From an uncultured Collinsella sp. (GTDB taxonomy: Bacteria > Actinomycetota > Coriobacteriia > Coriobacteriales > Coriobacteriaceae), in NCBI GenBank assembly GCA_902496335.1, contig CABVAO010000003.1, forward strand, positions 1 through 64,000: a stretch of DNA of 64,000 nucleotides. The letters run 5' to 3'. Positions 1 to 8,045 of this stretch are shown here, in pieces. The translations under genes and the position numbers were made by a program. How positions within the stretch are numbered: position 1 is the first letter of the stretch; each line of letters starts with the position of its first letter. The notes under the pieces were generated by a model, which saw only the letters and a list, made by a program, of their open reading frames with translations, was not told the DNA's origin and searched no databases.

Positions 1-47
1 CCCTCCCGTCTCTCGCGCCCCTCCCGGAACTGTCCACATCAGTGTAG

Positions 48-746
48 CCAATCCAGCTGGCGGACCTGTGGGCGGCGGCGCGCGACGCGGCGCTCGACAT
101 GGAGCGCGCGATCGAGGCGTCCCTGGAGGAGAACTGCCCCGCGCTGCTGGCGATGTACGGGTGCGGGCCCGTGAGCGCGGCCAAGCTCGCGGTCGCGGCC
201 GGGGACAGCCCGGGCAGGCTGCGCTCCGAGGCGTCGTTCGCGGCGATATGCGGCGCCTGCCCCATCCCCGCCTCGAGCGGCAAGACCGTGAGGCACAGGC
301 TCAACAGGGGCGGCGACCGGCAGGCGAACAGCGCGCTGCACGAGATCGCGAGGCAGAGGGTCATGCGCGACCCCGAGACCGCCGAGTACGCCGAGAGGGC
401 CAGGGGGCGGGGAAAGAGCGACAGGGAGGTCATGAGGTGCCTCAAGCGCTACGTGGCCAGGGAGGCGTACCGGGCGCTGATGCGCCCGCACGAGATCAGG
501 AGGCCCGAGGACGCCTCGGAGCTCGTGGCGGCCAGGCGCGCGGCGAAGGTCAGCCAGGTGAGGGCGGCGTCCATACTGGGCACCAGCGAGAAGTACATCT
601 CGATGCTGGAGAGGGGCCAAAGGGAGCTCAAGCCCATAAGGAGGGCCTACGAGGCATGGGTCGAGGCCGGACTTCCGCTCGATTGGGACAGGCAGGCCTT
701 CGAGGCCGAGCGCAAAATGGATTCTAAAAAACACCTTGCCAAATAG
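48..746 (+). pseudogene. IS110-family transposase, 5'-truncated remnant with C-terminal HTH
   Basis: The reading frame matches the C-terminal half of IS110/IS116/IS902 transposases (Transposase_20 region): a GCGPVSAAKLAVAAGD helix-hairpin-helix-like segment, then CGACPIPASSGKT and an RGGDRQANSALHEIA stretch. The last ~65 residues form an XRE-like helix-turn-helix (KVSQVRAASILGTSEKYISMLERGQRE), an addition seen in some actinobacterial IS110 proteins. The N-terminal RuvC-like catalytic DEDD domain is absent: an in-frame TAG lies at 45-47 and no upstream homology is visible before the window edge. The first internal ATG is at 99, but a product from there could not transpose. GC content and arginine use are higher than in neighbouring genes, as expected for an acquired element. 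Confidence 0.8.
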
Positions 747-760
747 GAGCGTCAGACCAG

Positions 761-805
761 AAGTGCCCCCGTTCGTAGCTCCGAAGGAGCAGAACGGGGG
801 CACTT
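761..805. repeat. Perfect 14-bp hairpin downstream of the transposase remnant
   Basis: Arms AAGTGCCCCCGTTC (761-774) and GAACGGGGGCACTT (792-805) are exact reverse complements. The loop holds a second perfect stem, GCTCC-GAA-GGAGC. There is no U-tract, so this resembles a mobile palindromic element or insertion-sequence end more than a terminator, although it lies between converging genes. Confidence 0.6.
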
Positions 806-863
806 CATTGGTCGAGGACGTTTTCAAAACCAAGCCCGGCCCCGGCCGGAAGGACCACAGACG

Positions 864-2816
864 CTACAGGTTCTTGACACCCATCGCGCGCATGGCGTTC
901 AGGATGGCGATGATCGCCACGCCCACGTCGCCAAAGACAGCGAGCCACATGTTGGCGATGCCCAGTGCCGCAAGCACCAGAATCAGCAACTTAATGCCCA
1001 GCGCAAAGATGATGTTCTGCCAAACAATCGACATGGTCTTGCGCGCCACGCGGATCGCGCGGGAGATGTTGGACGGCTTGTCATCCATGAGCACGACGTC
1101 CGCCGCCTCAATTGCGGCGTCCGAGCCCATAGCGCCCATGGCGATGCCAACGTCTGCGCGGGTAAGCACGGGTGCGTCGTTGATACCGTCGCCGACAAAG
1201 GCGAGCTTGCCCTTGCCGCTTTCGGCCGCGAGCAACGCCTCAACACGCTCGACCTTATCACCCGGCAGCAGCTGCGCGTGGAACTCGTCGAGACTGAGTT
1301 GCTTGGCCACAGACGCCGCAACCTCCTCGCGGTCGCCCGTGAGCATGACGGTGCGCTTGACGCCGGCGGCGTGCAGGTCGCTGATCGTCTGCTCGGCGTC
1401 GGCCTTAACGGTGTCTGCAATCACGATGTGGCCGGCGTAAACGCCGTCAACGAGCACATGGAGGATCGTGCCGACAACCTCGCAATTGGGAGCGTCGATA
1501 CCGGCCGCAGCAAGCATCTTGGCATTGCCAACGACGACGTGCTTGCCGTCGATGGTTGCCGTCACGCCGTGGCCCGCGTCGTTGGTGGAGTTGCTAACGC
1601 GCTTGGGGTCGACCTCGCTCTGGTAGGCGACACGCACGGACTGCGCGATGGGGTGATCGGAGAACGACTCCGCAAGGGCTGCGACTTCAAGCAACGACTG
1701 CTCGGTGTAGCCAGCCTTGGGGTGTACCGCGACCACCGAGAACGTGCCGTTGGTGAGGGTGCCTGTCTTGTCAAAGACGACGGTGTCCACATCGGCGAGC
1801 GTCTCGAGGTAGTTGGAGCCCTTGATGAGGACGCCCAGCTTGGATGCGCCGCCAATGCCGCCAAAGAAGCTGAGCGGGACGCTAATCACGAGCGCGCACG
1901 GGCAGCTGACGACCAGGAAGGTCAGGCCGCGCAGGATCCAGTCGGACCAGGCGCCGGTGACCAAGCCGCCGCCGAGCGCGAGTACCGCGGCAGCGCCGGT
2001 GACGGCGGGCGTGTAGACGCGGGCGAAGCGCGTGATAAAGTTCTCGGTGCGCGCCTTCTTTTCGCTGGCATTTTCCACGAGCTCCAGGACGCGTGCGACG
2101 GTGGACTCGCCAAAGGGCTTGGTGGTGCGCACGTGGATGAGGCCCGTCATGTTGATGCAGCCGCTGATGATGTCGTCGCCGGACTTGGCGGGGCGGGGGA
2201 TTGACTCGCCCGTGAGAGCGGCGGTGTCGAGCTGGGTTTCGCCCTCGACGATGACGCCGTCGATAGGCACGCGCTCACCGGGCTTGACCACGATCACGGT
2301 GCCGACGGCGATGTCATCGGGGAAGACCTGCTCGAGTGTGCCGTCGGGCTGCTCGACGTTAGCGTAGTCGGGCGCGATGTCCATCATGGCACTGATCGAC
2401 TTGCGGCTCTTGCCCACGGCGTACGCCTGAAACAGCTCGCCGACCTGGTAGAACAGCATGACGGCGGCGCCTTCGGCCATGTGCGGGTCGGTATCGGGGA
2501 AGAGCACCATGGCAAACGCGCCGATGGTCGCGACGGCCATGAGTAAGCTCTCGTCGAAGGCCTTGCCGCGGCGGATGTTATTGAATGCCTTTTGCAGTAC
2601 GTCGTAGCCGGCAATCAAAAACGGCACGAGGAACAGCACAAAGCTGGCGTAGATGTCGCCCGGGGTGCCGAATGCGGCAGTGAGGGTGCCGAGCTCATCG
2701 AGGGCGTACACCACGGCAAAAATGCCCAGCGCTACCAGGATGCGGTTGCGCTTATGCTCGAGTGATTCTTTTTTCTTGCGCTTCTTCTTTTTCTTTTTGG
2801 GGTCGGCGGTGGCCAT
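864..2816 (-). CDS. Heavy-metal P1B-type ATPase (Zn/Cd/Pb exporter, ZntA/CadA-like)
   Basis: 650-residue P-type ATPase expected to pump Zn(II), Cd(II) or Pb(II) out of the cell. Visible motifs: TGES (about 202-205), the transmembrane metal site CPC (305-307), phosphorylation motif DKTGT (Asp349), the SDHP-type HP motif in the nucleotide domain and a GDGINDAP hinge. It has no N-terminal HMA domain; instead it begins with a lysine-rich tail before the first membrane helix, and an HMA domain is encoded by the neighbouring upstream gene. The start at 2816 is chosen because GGGAGG lies 9 nt upstream; in-frame codons further upstream would run through an operator-like palindrome. Likely regulated by the ArsR protein encoded at 3198-3563. 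The exact metal is inferred. Confidence 0.93.
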   Translation of the reverse strand: MATADPKKKKKKRKKKESLEHKRNRILVALGIFAVVYALDELGTLTAAFGTPGDIYASFVLFLVPFLIAGYDVLQKAFNNIRRGKAFDESLLMAVATIGAFAMVLFPDTDPHMAEGAAVMLFYQVGELFQAYAVGKSRKSISAMMDIAPDYANVEQPDGTLEQVFPDDIAVGTVIVVKPGERVPIDGVIVEGETQLDTAALTGESIPRPAKSGDDIISGCINMTGLIHVRTTKPFGESTVARVLELVENASEKKARTENFITRFARVYTPAVTGAAAVLALGGGLVTGAWSDWILRGLTFLVVSCPCALVISVPLSFFGGIGGASKLGVLIKGSNYLETLADVDTVVFDKTGTLTNGTFSVVAVHPKAGYTEQSLLEVAALAESFSDHPIAQSVRVAYQSEVDPKRVSNSTNDAGHGVTATIDGKHVVVGNAKMLAAAGIDAPNCEVVGTILHVLVDGVYAGHIVIADTVKADAEQTISDLHAAGVKRTVMLTGDREEVAASVAKQLSLDEFHAQLLPGDKVERVEALLAAESGKGKLAFVGDGINDAPVLTRADVGIAMGAMGSDAAIEAADVVLMDDKPSNISRAIRVARKTMSIVWQNIIFALGIKLLILVLAALGIANMWLAVFGDVGVAIIAILNAMRAMGVKNL

Positions 2817-2839
2817 GACTCGTATCCTCCCATTTGAAT

Positions 2840-2861
2840 GAATGAACACTCGCTCATATAA
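2840..2861. promoter_or_regulatory. Operator-like palindrome before the metal ATPase gene
   Basis: ATGAACACTCGCTCATATAA (2842-2861) matches the two palindromes before the arsR-like gene almost base for base, and lies just upstream of the ATPase ribosome-binding site. It suggests a separate ArsR-controlled promoter for the ATPase inside the cluster. Confidence 0.6.
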
Positions 2862-2916
2862 TTTCGCGAGCAAAGGCCGCGGCAAGCGCGGCCTTGCAGG
2901 TTGGCGTAAACCTGGG

Positions 2917-3135
2917 CTAGAGAATGATCTCGCAGTCCGGCTCGGCGTCGGCCGTAAACTCAACAACGCGGTTGAGCACCTCGTCGAACTCAGCATCATC
3001 GGCCTCGAGCGTCAGCTTCTGGGTCATAAAGTTGACGGACACGGATTTGACGCCCTCGAGCTTGGCCAGCTCGTCCTGAAGCTCGCGCGCACAGTTGGCG
3101 CAATCGATCTCATCGAGCTTGTACTGCTTTTTCAT
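2917..3135 (-). CDS. Stand-alone HMA heavy-metal-binding protein
   Basis: 72-residue single HMA (ferredoxin-like) domain with metal-binding CANC at residues 12-15. Such domains usually occur at the N-terminus of CadA/ZntA ATPases; here the domain is a free protein encoded just upstream of an ATPase lacking one. Two roles are possible: a cytosolic metallochaperone delivering metal to the pump, or a detached regulatory domain. The Asp before the first Cys (DCANC) is typical of Zn/Cd/Pb-type HMA domains rather than the copper MxCxxC type. GGAA precedes the ATG. It lies 62 nt after the arsR-like gene, on the same strand, so the three genes probably form one transcription unit with an internal promoter. 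Confidence 0.88.
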   Translation of the reverse strand: MKKQYKLDEIDCANCARELQDELAKLEGVKSVSVNFMTQKLTLEADDAEFDEVLNRVVEFTADAEPDCEIIL

Positions 3136-3197
3136 GGTGGGTTCCTTTCCCGTTTTTGCGGCTTGGGTGCAGGCCGCGCTGGTACCGTGGTTGGTTG

Positions 3198-3563
3198 CTA
3201 TTCGCAGATATGGCTCATGCCCTGGTTGAGCATGGTGTAGACGTGGTCGTCGGCGAGCGAGTATAGGATATTGCGCCCGTCGCGCCGGAATTTAACCAGG
3301 TGCGACTGCTTGAGTGTGCGCAGCTGGTGCGACACCGCGGACTGCGAGGTTTCGGTCGCTTCGGCGATGTCTGCCACGCAGAGCTCGCGGCCCATGAGGG
3401 CGTAAAGGATCTTGATACGCGTGGTGTCGCTGAAGACCTTGAACAGGTCGGCGAGGTCGTAGAGAAGCTCCTCGTCGGGAAGGTCCTCGGGCGAGCAGGT
3501 GGTGGGGATCACTGGCTCGGTGGCCTCGGTGTCGGGTTTCGTTTCATCAACGCGGATGCTCAT
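3198..3563 (-). CDS. ArsR/SmtB-family metal-sensing repressor
   Basis: 121-residue winged-helix repressor. The recognition helix is in TSQSAVSHQLRTLK. The C-terminal helix has Asp105, His107, His118 and Glu121, which is the spacing of the alpha-5 zinc site of SmtB (D-x-H...H-x2-E), so Zn(II) is the predicted inducer. The alpha-3 CadC-type site looks incomplete: ELCVAD has one Cys where cadmium/lead sensors have ELCVCD. Other cysteines are near residue 23 and at 120. AAAGGA precedes the ATG. Palindromes at 3576-3633 in its own promoter indicate autoregulation, with control of the HMA gene and the ATPase downstream. Metal identity is inferred from ligand spacing. Confidence 0.92.
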   Translation of the reverse strand: MSIRVDETKPDTEATEPVIPTTCSPEDLPDEELLYDLADLFKVFSDTTRIKILYALMGRELCVADIAEATETSQSAVSHQLRTLKQSHLVKFRRDGRNILYSLADDHVYTMLNQGMSHICE

Positions 3564-3575
3564 TGCAATATCCTT

Positions 3576-3633
3576 TCATATGAACATGCGCTCATATAAC
3601 TTGCTTTCGATTATATGAGTGTATGTTCATATG
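3576..3633. promoter_or_regulatory. Paired inverted operator palindromes upstream of arsR-like gene
   Basis: Two copies of one ~23-nt element face each other: CATATGAACATGCGCTCATA at 3578-3597 and, on the opposite strand, CATATGAACATACACTCATA at 3633-3614. Each is an imperfect palindrome with arms ATATGA / TCATAT. This matches the form of SmtB/CzrA-type operators. Together they would cover the -10/-35 region of the arsR promoter. Confidence 0.7.
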
Positions 3634-3952
3634 TCAATACAATTTGCGTTAATTTCGATGACTGCTTGCCGCCTCTGCGATTTTCTGTGGGTTGGGAGAC
3701 ATCGACGCAATGCTCGCCAACATATTTCGAGATGTTCGGCTAGCATGCTAAGAAAGCCACCTTGAGAAGCATTAGAACTGTTCATATTTGTACTTTATCG
3801 TGTCAAATACCGCGAGAATCAGTTCTTCCTCTACGGGAGTTTCTGCAGAATCAGTTTTATCTAAAGTTATATTGAGCATTGCTGCAGCCAATCTGGCACA
3901 TCGGTGGCCGAATAAGTCGAAAAATGTAGGTGGACATCCGCAGAGATCGCCT
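3634..3952. other. Intergenic stretch holding two copies of a dispersed 27-nt motif
   Basis: No convincing gene. A 66-codon frame (3772-3972, minus) has no ribosome-binding site and overlaps the next gene's end. Two related motif copies are seen: 3715-3741 (minus sense) and 3906-3934 (plus sense, GGCCGAATAAGTCGAAAAAT...). The rest is AT-richer than the flanks. Confidence 0.5.
3715..3934. repeat. Inverted pair of a 27-29 nt dispersed motif (3' side of the nuclease-like gene)
   Basis: Copy one occupies 3741-3715 on the minus strand (AGCCGAACATCTCGAAATAT...); copy two occupies 3906-3934 on the plus strand (GGCCGAATAAGTCGAAAAAT...). Shared core: GCCGAA-(5-6 nt)-TCGAAAxATGTxGG. Two more copies lie at the other end of the gene at 3953-5161. 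Confidence 0.6.
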
Positions 3953-5161
3953 TTAGAAGAGCGAATTCTCAATTAGATCAATAATCGTGTCGTCTTCCGT
4001 GCGGTTTTCATCGATTTTTGCGAACATGTCGCATTCCCAAGCCCCATTGATTTCCTCAGCAAGGGCCCCGACGTGTTGCATGTCGTCGGGTTCGGGCACA
4101 TCGTTGATGCTCGGGTCATCAGCTTGCGGATATTGGCTTGCAATTTCGCGCTTGGCGGCCTCTTCTTCTTTGAGTGTCTCCAGGACGCGGCGACCGTATT
4201 CGAAGTAGCGCCGCAAGACAAATTGACGAAGAGTTTCTTGCAGGATGGCGAAGTTATCCGGGAGTCGACCGGGCCATATCTTCTCGCGAATGCGAATCGC
4301 TTCCATGACCCGTTTAAAAGCGGACTGCTTGAAAAACGAATGACGATTAACTGTGATAACGGCATATCCCATGTTTCGCAGCGTGTTTCGGCGCTCCTTG
4401 TCAATTGATTGCTGCTCGGGTTCGTCGTGGTAAAAGCCGTTGTATTCGATATCGGTCATCGAATTTTCGAGCAGCGCGTCGAGGTAGAAAACCGTCCGTC
4501 GCGTTAGGGCGGCGTATCTTTTGGGGACTGGGATCGGATAATCCGTTTTGATAGCGCGTATGGCTAAGCCACCCATTGACTTGGGCATTGTCAGCATCAT
4601 GACAAACGCCGTTTCGAGTGGGGAGCGACAGCCTTCGTGTACATAAGAAAGTGCCTTAAGTGCTTTATTAGATCCACGATACCCCGGTGCCTCTGAAAAG
4701 AAGGCTCTGAGCTCTTCAACGCTGGTTAGGGCTGGGCGCTCGCGATATTGAGTTTCGTCGGACGTTCCAAGCGCGTAGGAGCCGCAGATTTCAAAGTAAT
4801 ACTCAACGAGCTCCGAAAGGTTGAGGTCGGCTGTTGCTTCTAACGCGCACAGCTTGATATCGACGATGTAGACGTTCGGCTCGAGTTCTAGGTAGCTTTC
4901 TGCATCAAACGTATAGCGCGTGCAGTGGCAGATGCAGCCCTTGCGGTGCCTTTTGGCATTATTGGAAAACGTCAGCACATGGATACGTTCAGAATCGACA
5001 TTCTTTCTGTTGAGCCATGCTCGTGCCGCTTCCAGGTCGGACGTGGTCGGCGCAGACACCCTGATCTTTTCCATAGGTATGGGACCGGTCGCGTAGCTTG
5101 CGAGCGAGTTGGCTGTTTGGTATACAGCGCGTGCCGTGGTATGTGACAGAATGATTCCCAT
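3953..5161 (-). CDS. Orphan nuclease-like protein (AbiEi/DUF559-like, Coriobacteriia type)
   Basis: About 402 residues from MGIILSHTTA; the frame is open up to an ATG at 5383, but no start has a clear ribosome-binding site. The layout (ILSHTTA N-terminal motif, middle domain with ELVEYYFEICGSYAL, then SPLETAFVMMLTMP, and a C-terminal YLDALLENSMTDIEYNG...RRNTLRNMGYAVITV segment) fits a family I associate with Coriobacteriia, often multicopy, whose C-terminus resembles Vsr/DUF559 PD-(D/E)XK folds. Candidate catalytic residues are the Glu of SPLET, the Asp of YLDAL and the Glu of IEYNG. The C-terminal ~100 residues are acidic and extend beyond the fold. Function is unknown; a defence or toxin-antitoxin-like role is only an inference. 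Lower GC than the neighbours suggests transfer. Confidence 0.7.
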   Translation of the reverse strand: MGIILSHTTARAVYQTANSLASYATGPIPMEKIRVSAPTTSDLEAARAWLNRKNVDSERIHVLTFSNNAKRHRKGCICHCTRYTFDAESYLELEPNVYIVDIKLCALEATADLNLSELVEYYFEICGSYALGTSDETQYRERPALTSVEELRAFFSEAPGYRGSNKALKALSYVHEGCRSPLETAFVMMLTMPKSMGGLAIRAIKTDYPIPVPKRYAALTRRTVFYLDALLENSMTDIEYNGFYHDEPEQQSIDKERRNTLRNMGYAVITVNRHSFFKQSAFKRVMEAIRIREKIWPGRLPDNFAILQETLRQFVLRRYFEYGRRVLETLKEEEAAKREIASQYPQADDPSINDVPEPDDMQHVGALAEEINGAWECDMFAKIDENRTEDDTIIDLIENSLF

Positions 5162-5370
5162 ACGCGCATGATGGCATAGCGGACGCCGCATACGCCCGAA
5201 ACTTCGGGCAACGGTATTGGGGCGCGGCTTATCTTCTGCGAACGGTGGGTTTTTGAGCTGTCGTATTGAGGGAGCAGCTTTGGCTGGGGAGGTTTCTGCC
5301 GGCTGCCCCTTTTTGATGAACTTTAGTTGCGGATTCGTAGCTTCTAAGCGTTTTTGCCGACCGCTCAGAT

Positions 5371-5564
5371 GCCTCACCAACATAATTTGAGTTATTCGGC
5401 CTTATCCTATACAAATGGTGCGATCGCAACGTCCTATTCGAATTGATTCAGGTAGATTTATGGGGCTTGGTTGCGAAATTAAGGCGATTTTAGCTTCGAT
5501 TGCGGTTCAAGGGGCCTTGACTAGTGGTTCAGCTGGCCGAACAACTCGAAAAATGTAGGTGGGC
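5371..5564. repeat. Second inverted pair of the dispersed motif (5' side of the nuclease-like gene)
   Basis: Copies at 5401-5371 (minus sense, GGCCGAATAACTCAAATTAT...) and 5535-5564 (plus sense, GGCCGAACAACTCGAAAAAT...). The first overlaps the earliest possible start codon of the nuclease-like frame. The 5162-5711 interval otherwise holds only the exonuclease terminator at 5611-5646. Confidence 0.6.
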
Positions 5565-5610
5565 CAACCTGCCGACTATGTGAAGCACGCGTATTTGCTC
5601 GTTTTGATGA

Positions 5611-5646
5611 AAACTAGGGTGCAGCCATAAGGCTGCGCCCTAGTTT
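5611..5646 (-). terminator. Rho-independent terminator of the exonuclease gene
   Basis: Stem AACTAGGGTGCAGCC / GGCTGCGCCCTAGTTT around an ATAA loop. On the minus strand it ends in TTTT, so it serves the exonuclease gene at 5712-6680. Confidence 0.8.
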
Positions 5647-5711
5647 ACTGCGTGTCGGTGTGCCCAGACGGATTGCGCTGTGCCTGGCAGGCGCTCCCGC
5701 AGATGGATCGG

Positions 5712-6680
5712 TTATTTCGCGAATAGGTTCTTGAGGTTGAACTCGGCTTGGACGGTGCGGAGCATGAGGTCGGTGTCGTCCAGACCCAGATGCTGCTCGT
5801 TGGCATCGGCGGCGAGGGTGCCACGGCGGCGCGCCCAGTTCTCGAGCGCGGCGGGCGCGGACTCGCGGGGGAGCGAGCGCACGTCGGCGTCCAAGCTGCG
5901 GCAGATCTGGCGCGAGTCGATGACGATAATCTTGCCGGCGCGGCGTGCCTCGGCGTAACCGTCCAGATGAATTTTGAACCAGCTGTCCTCGAACGCGGCG
6001 TTATGCGCCATGTACGGGTACTTCTTCATAAGCTTGAGCAGCTGCTTCTGCAATTCCTTGTTCTCGCGGAAGGGTGTTTTGCCGTCGATGTCGTCCCAGG
6101 TGATGTGGTGGATATTCGACAGCGGCACATCCTCGCCGCGGTAGATATCGGGCAGGCCGCAGTAGTGTGCCTCGGCGTCGTGCGGGACGGCGTCGCTGGT
6201 GAGCTCCATGATCTCCCAGCCCACGTTGATGATGTAGCCGCGCTCGGGTGCACGGCCGGTGGTCTCGATGTCGATGCCGAGCACGGTGCCTTGGATAGGC
6301 TTGCGGGCGTACGCCACGCCGAGCGCGTCGCGGTCGCCGCGGATCTCGCGCATGACGGACGCGGCGGTGCGCTTTTGCATCTTGCCGATGGCGGCGCAGG
6401 TGTCGGCATCGGACAGGCCGCGCGAAAGCGTCGCGGGCGTCACGTTGCGCAGGCGTGCCTCGCCAATCTGGTCGCACAGGTCGCGGTTGCGATCGGCAAG
6501 GTCGCGCACGGTGGCAAAGTCGAAGCCGGGGTCGCCCTCGGCGGTAAAGTACTCGGTCTCGAGCACCTTGAGGGCCTCTTCGCCTTTCTGACGTTCGGAT
6601 TCCATGGCGCCGTGATCGCCATAGATAAACATGGGGATAAACGGCTGGCGCTCGTATTCGAGTGCTTGCGAAACGTTCAT
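5712..6680 (-). CDS. DEDDh 3'-5' exonuclease domain protein (DnaQ/RNase T-like)
   Basis: 322 residues. The C-terminal ~190 residues form an RNase H-fold exonuclease: motif I GIDIETTG (Asp137, Glu139), motif II HNAAFE (about 230) and a final DDTDLM helix. The N-terminal ~125 residues (AALKVLETEYF..., GDRDALGVAYARKP) are not recognised. The substrate could be single-stranded DNA or RNA; the family cannot be narrowed from sequence alone. AAGGAG precedes ATG at 6680. The gene stands alone between a terminator and a divergent exporter gene. Confidence 0.85.
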   Translation of the reverse strand: MNVSQALEYERQPFIPMFIYGDHGAMESERQKGEEALKVLETEYFTAEGDPGFDFATVRDLADRNRDLCDQIGEARLRNVTPATLSRGLSDADTCAAIGKMQKRTAASVMREIRGDRDALGVAYARKPIQGTVLGIDIETTGRAPERGYIINVGWEIMELTSDAVPHDAEAHYCGLPDIYRGEDVPLSNIHHITWDDIDGKTPFRENKELQKQLLKLMKKYPYMAHNAAFEDSWFKIHLDGYAEARRAGKIIVIDSRQICRSLDADVRSLPRESAPAALENWARRRGTLAADANEQHLGLDDTDLMLRTVQAEFNLKNLFAK

Positions 6681-6851
6681 AGACTGCTCCTTGGACGGAC
6701 CGCGTCGCGCGGCTCGGGGTTACTGAGTTGTGGCGAGATGATAGTTTACCATGGGCAACTATTGGCACCGCGCCCGGGACAACTACAATACCCTAGTTGA
6801 CCGCTAGGACTTTTACAATGCTGCCGAAAGACACGAAAGGTTCCATCCGTC

Positions 6852-7940
6852 ATGGATTTGATGATCGATATTTTGCTCGACGCCGGCAAGGACACGTTGT
6901 CGCTGGTGCCGTTTTTGTTGGTGACGTATTTGGCTCTTGAGACCCTTGAGCACGTTGCAGGCGACCGCGTTAACGGGGCCATCAAGCGTGCCGGTGCCGC
7001 GGGCCCCGTGGTTGGATCGTTGCTGGGCATTGTGCCGCAGTGCGGATTTTCGGCCATGGCAGCAACGCTGTACGCCGGCCGTGTCGTGACGCTGGGCACG
7101 CTGGTCGCCGTGTTCCTCTCGACCTCCGATGAGATGCTGCCGCTGTTGCTCGCCGAGCAGGTGCCCGTGCAGACCATGGCGATGCTTTTGGCTTCGAAGG
7201 CACTGATCGCGCTGGTCACGGGCTTTATCGTGGACGCGGCTATCCGCGGCCTTCGTCGTAATGCCCGCGCGCATGCGGCGATTCGCCGTACCGTGCTGGG
7301 GACCGCTGCCAATCCGGCTCATGTGAACTGCGCGCACGACGACCATACCGGGGGCGACATCATTGATGAAGTGGCCGAGGCGGGCGTGAGCGCCGACCAC
7401 ATCCACGAGTTGTGCGAGCGCGACCATTGCGGTTGCGATGAAGACGAGGACGAGTACGAACACGGACATGGACACGATCACGGTCATGGGGGCGAGCATG
7501 AACACCATGATGGCCACGGTCACTCCCACTCTCACGAGAGCGCGCCCCTCCTGTCGATTATTCGCAGCGCCATCTCGCACACCGTGCAGGTATCGGTATT
7601 CATTTTTCTGGTGACGCTGATTCTGGTCGCCGTGCTCGAGACCTTCGGCGAGTCCGCGATCGAGCAGTTCCTGCGTGGCAACGAGACGCTCGCCGTCCTG
7701 GGTTCGGCGCTTGTCGGCCTGATCCCCAACTGCTCGGCCAGCGTCGTCATCACGCAACTGTACCTGGAAGGCGCGCTGCAGCTGGCCCCGATGCTCGCCG
7801 GCACGCTCATCTCTGCCGGTGTGGGCTACCTGGTGCTGTTCCGCACCAACCGCAGCGCCCGCGAAAACGTCCTGTTCCTGATCATGATGTACGTCATCGG
7901 TGCCGGCTGGGGCCTCATCCTCTCCGCCGTTGGCCTTTAA
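6852..7940 (+). CDS. 10-TM heavy-metal exporter family permease (ArsP_2-like) with His-rich loop
   Basis: 362-residue membrane protein in two homologous halves. Each half carries a matching loop: GIVPQCGFSAMAATLYAG in the first and GLIPNCSASVVITQLYLEG in the second, the signature of the putative 10TM heavy-metal exporter family, whose members are annotated as arsenic or manganese efflux proteins. The central cytoplasmic loop (about residues 160-225) is very rich in His, Asp and Glu (HGHGHDHGHGGEHEHHDGHG), which indicates a divalent-metal-binding segment. The substrate is unknown; Zn, Mn, Ni or Co would fit the loop. The single-gene unit ends at a bidirectional hairpin at 8007-8043. ATG at 6852 has only a weak purine-rich sequence upstream. 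Confidence 0.8.
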   Translation: MDLMIDILLDAGKDTLSLVPFLLVTYLALETLEHVAGDRVNGAIKRAGAAGPVVGSLLGIVPQCGFSAMAATLYAGRVVTLGTLVAVFLSTSDEMLPLLLAEQVPVQTMAMLLASKALIALVTGFIVDAAIRGLRRNARAHAAIRRTVLGTAANPAHVNCAHDDHTGGDIIDEVAEAGVSADHIHELCERDHCGCDEDEDEYEHGHGHDHGHGGEHEHHDGHGHSHSHESAPLLSIIRSAISHTVQVSVFIFLVTLILVAVLETFGESAIEQFLRGNETLAVLGSALVGLIPNCSASVVITQLYLEGALQLAPMLAGTLISAGVGYLVLFRTNRSARENVLFLIMMYVIGAGWGLILSAVGL

Positions 7941-8006
7941 GTAGATTATTGGGACATGTCTTACGATCTACCCCTGTGACCAGGGCATTTCCGCTGCCAA
8001 AACAAA

Positions 8007-8043
8007 AAGGTAGATTTCCGGGCATGTCCCGAAAATCTACCTT
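8007..8043. terminator. Bidirectional terminator hairpin between converging genes
   Basis: AAGGTAGATTTCCGGG (8007-8022) pairs with CCCGAAAATCTACCTT (8028-8043). It lies between the stop codons of the plus-strand exporter and the minus-strand UPF0178 gene. A partial copy of one arm (GGGACATG...GATCTACC) lies at 7951-7975. Confidence 0.75.
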
Positions 8044-8045
8044 GG

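Noticed and set aside
3772..3972. 66-codon minus-strand frame after the nuclease-like gene
   Set aside because: No ribosome-binding site, overlaps the upstream gene's end, and its PPTFFDLFG segment comes from a dispersed motif that has stops in other copies.
4925..5383. N-terminal extension of the nuclease-like gene to ATG 5383
   Set aside because: The added 74 residues are low in recognisable structure, start within a dispersed motif and lack a ribosome-binding site; the family usually begins near ILSHTTA.
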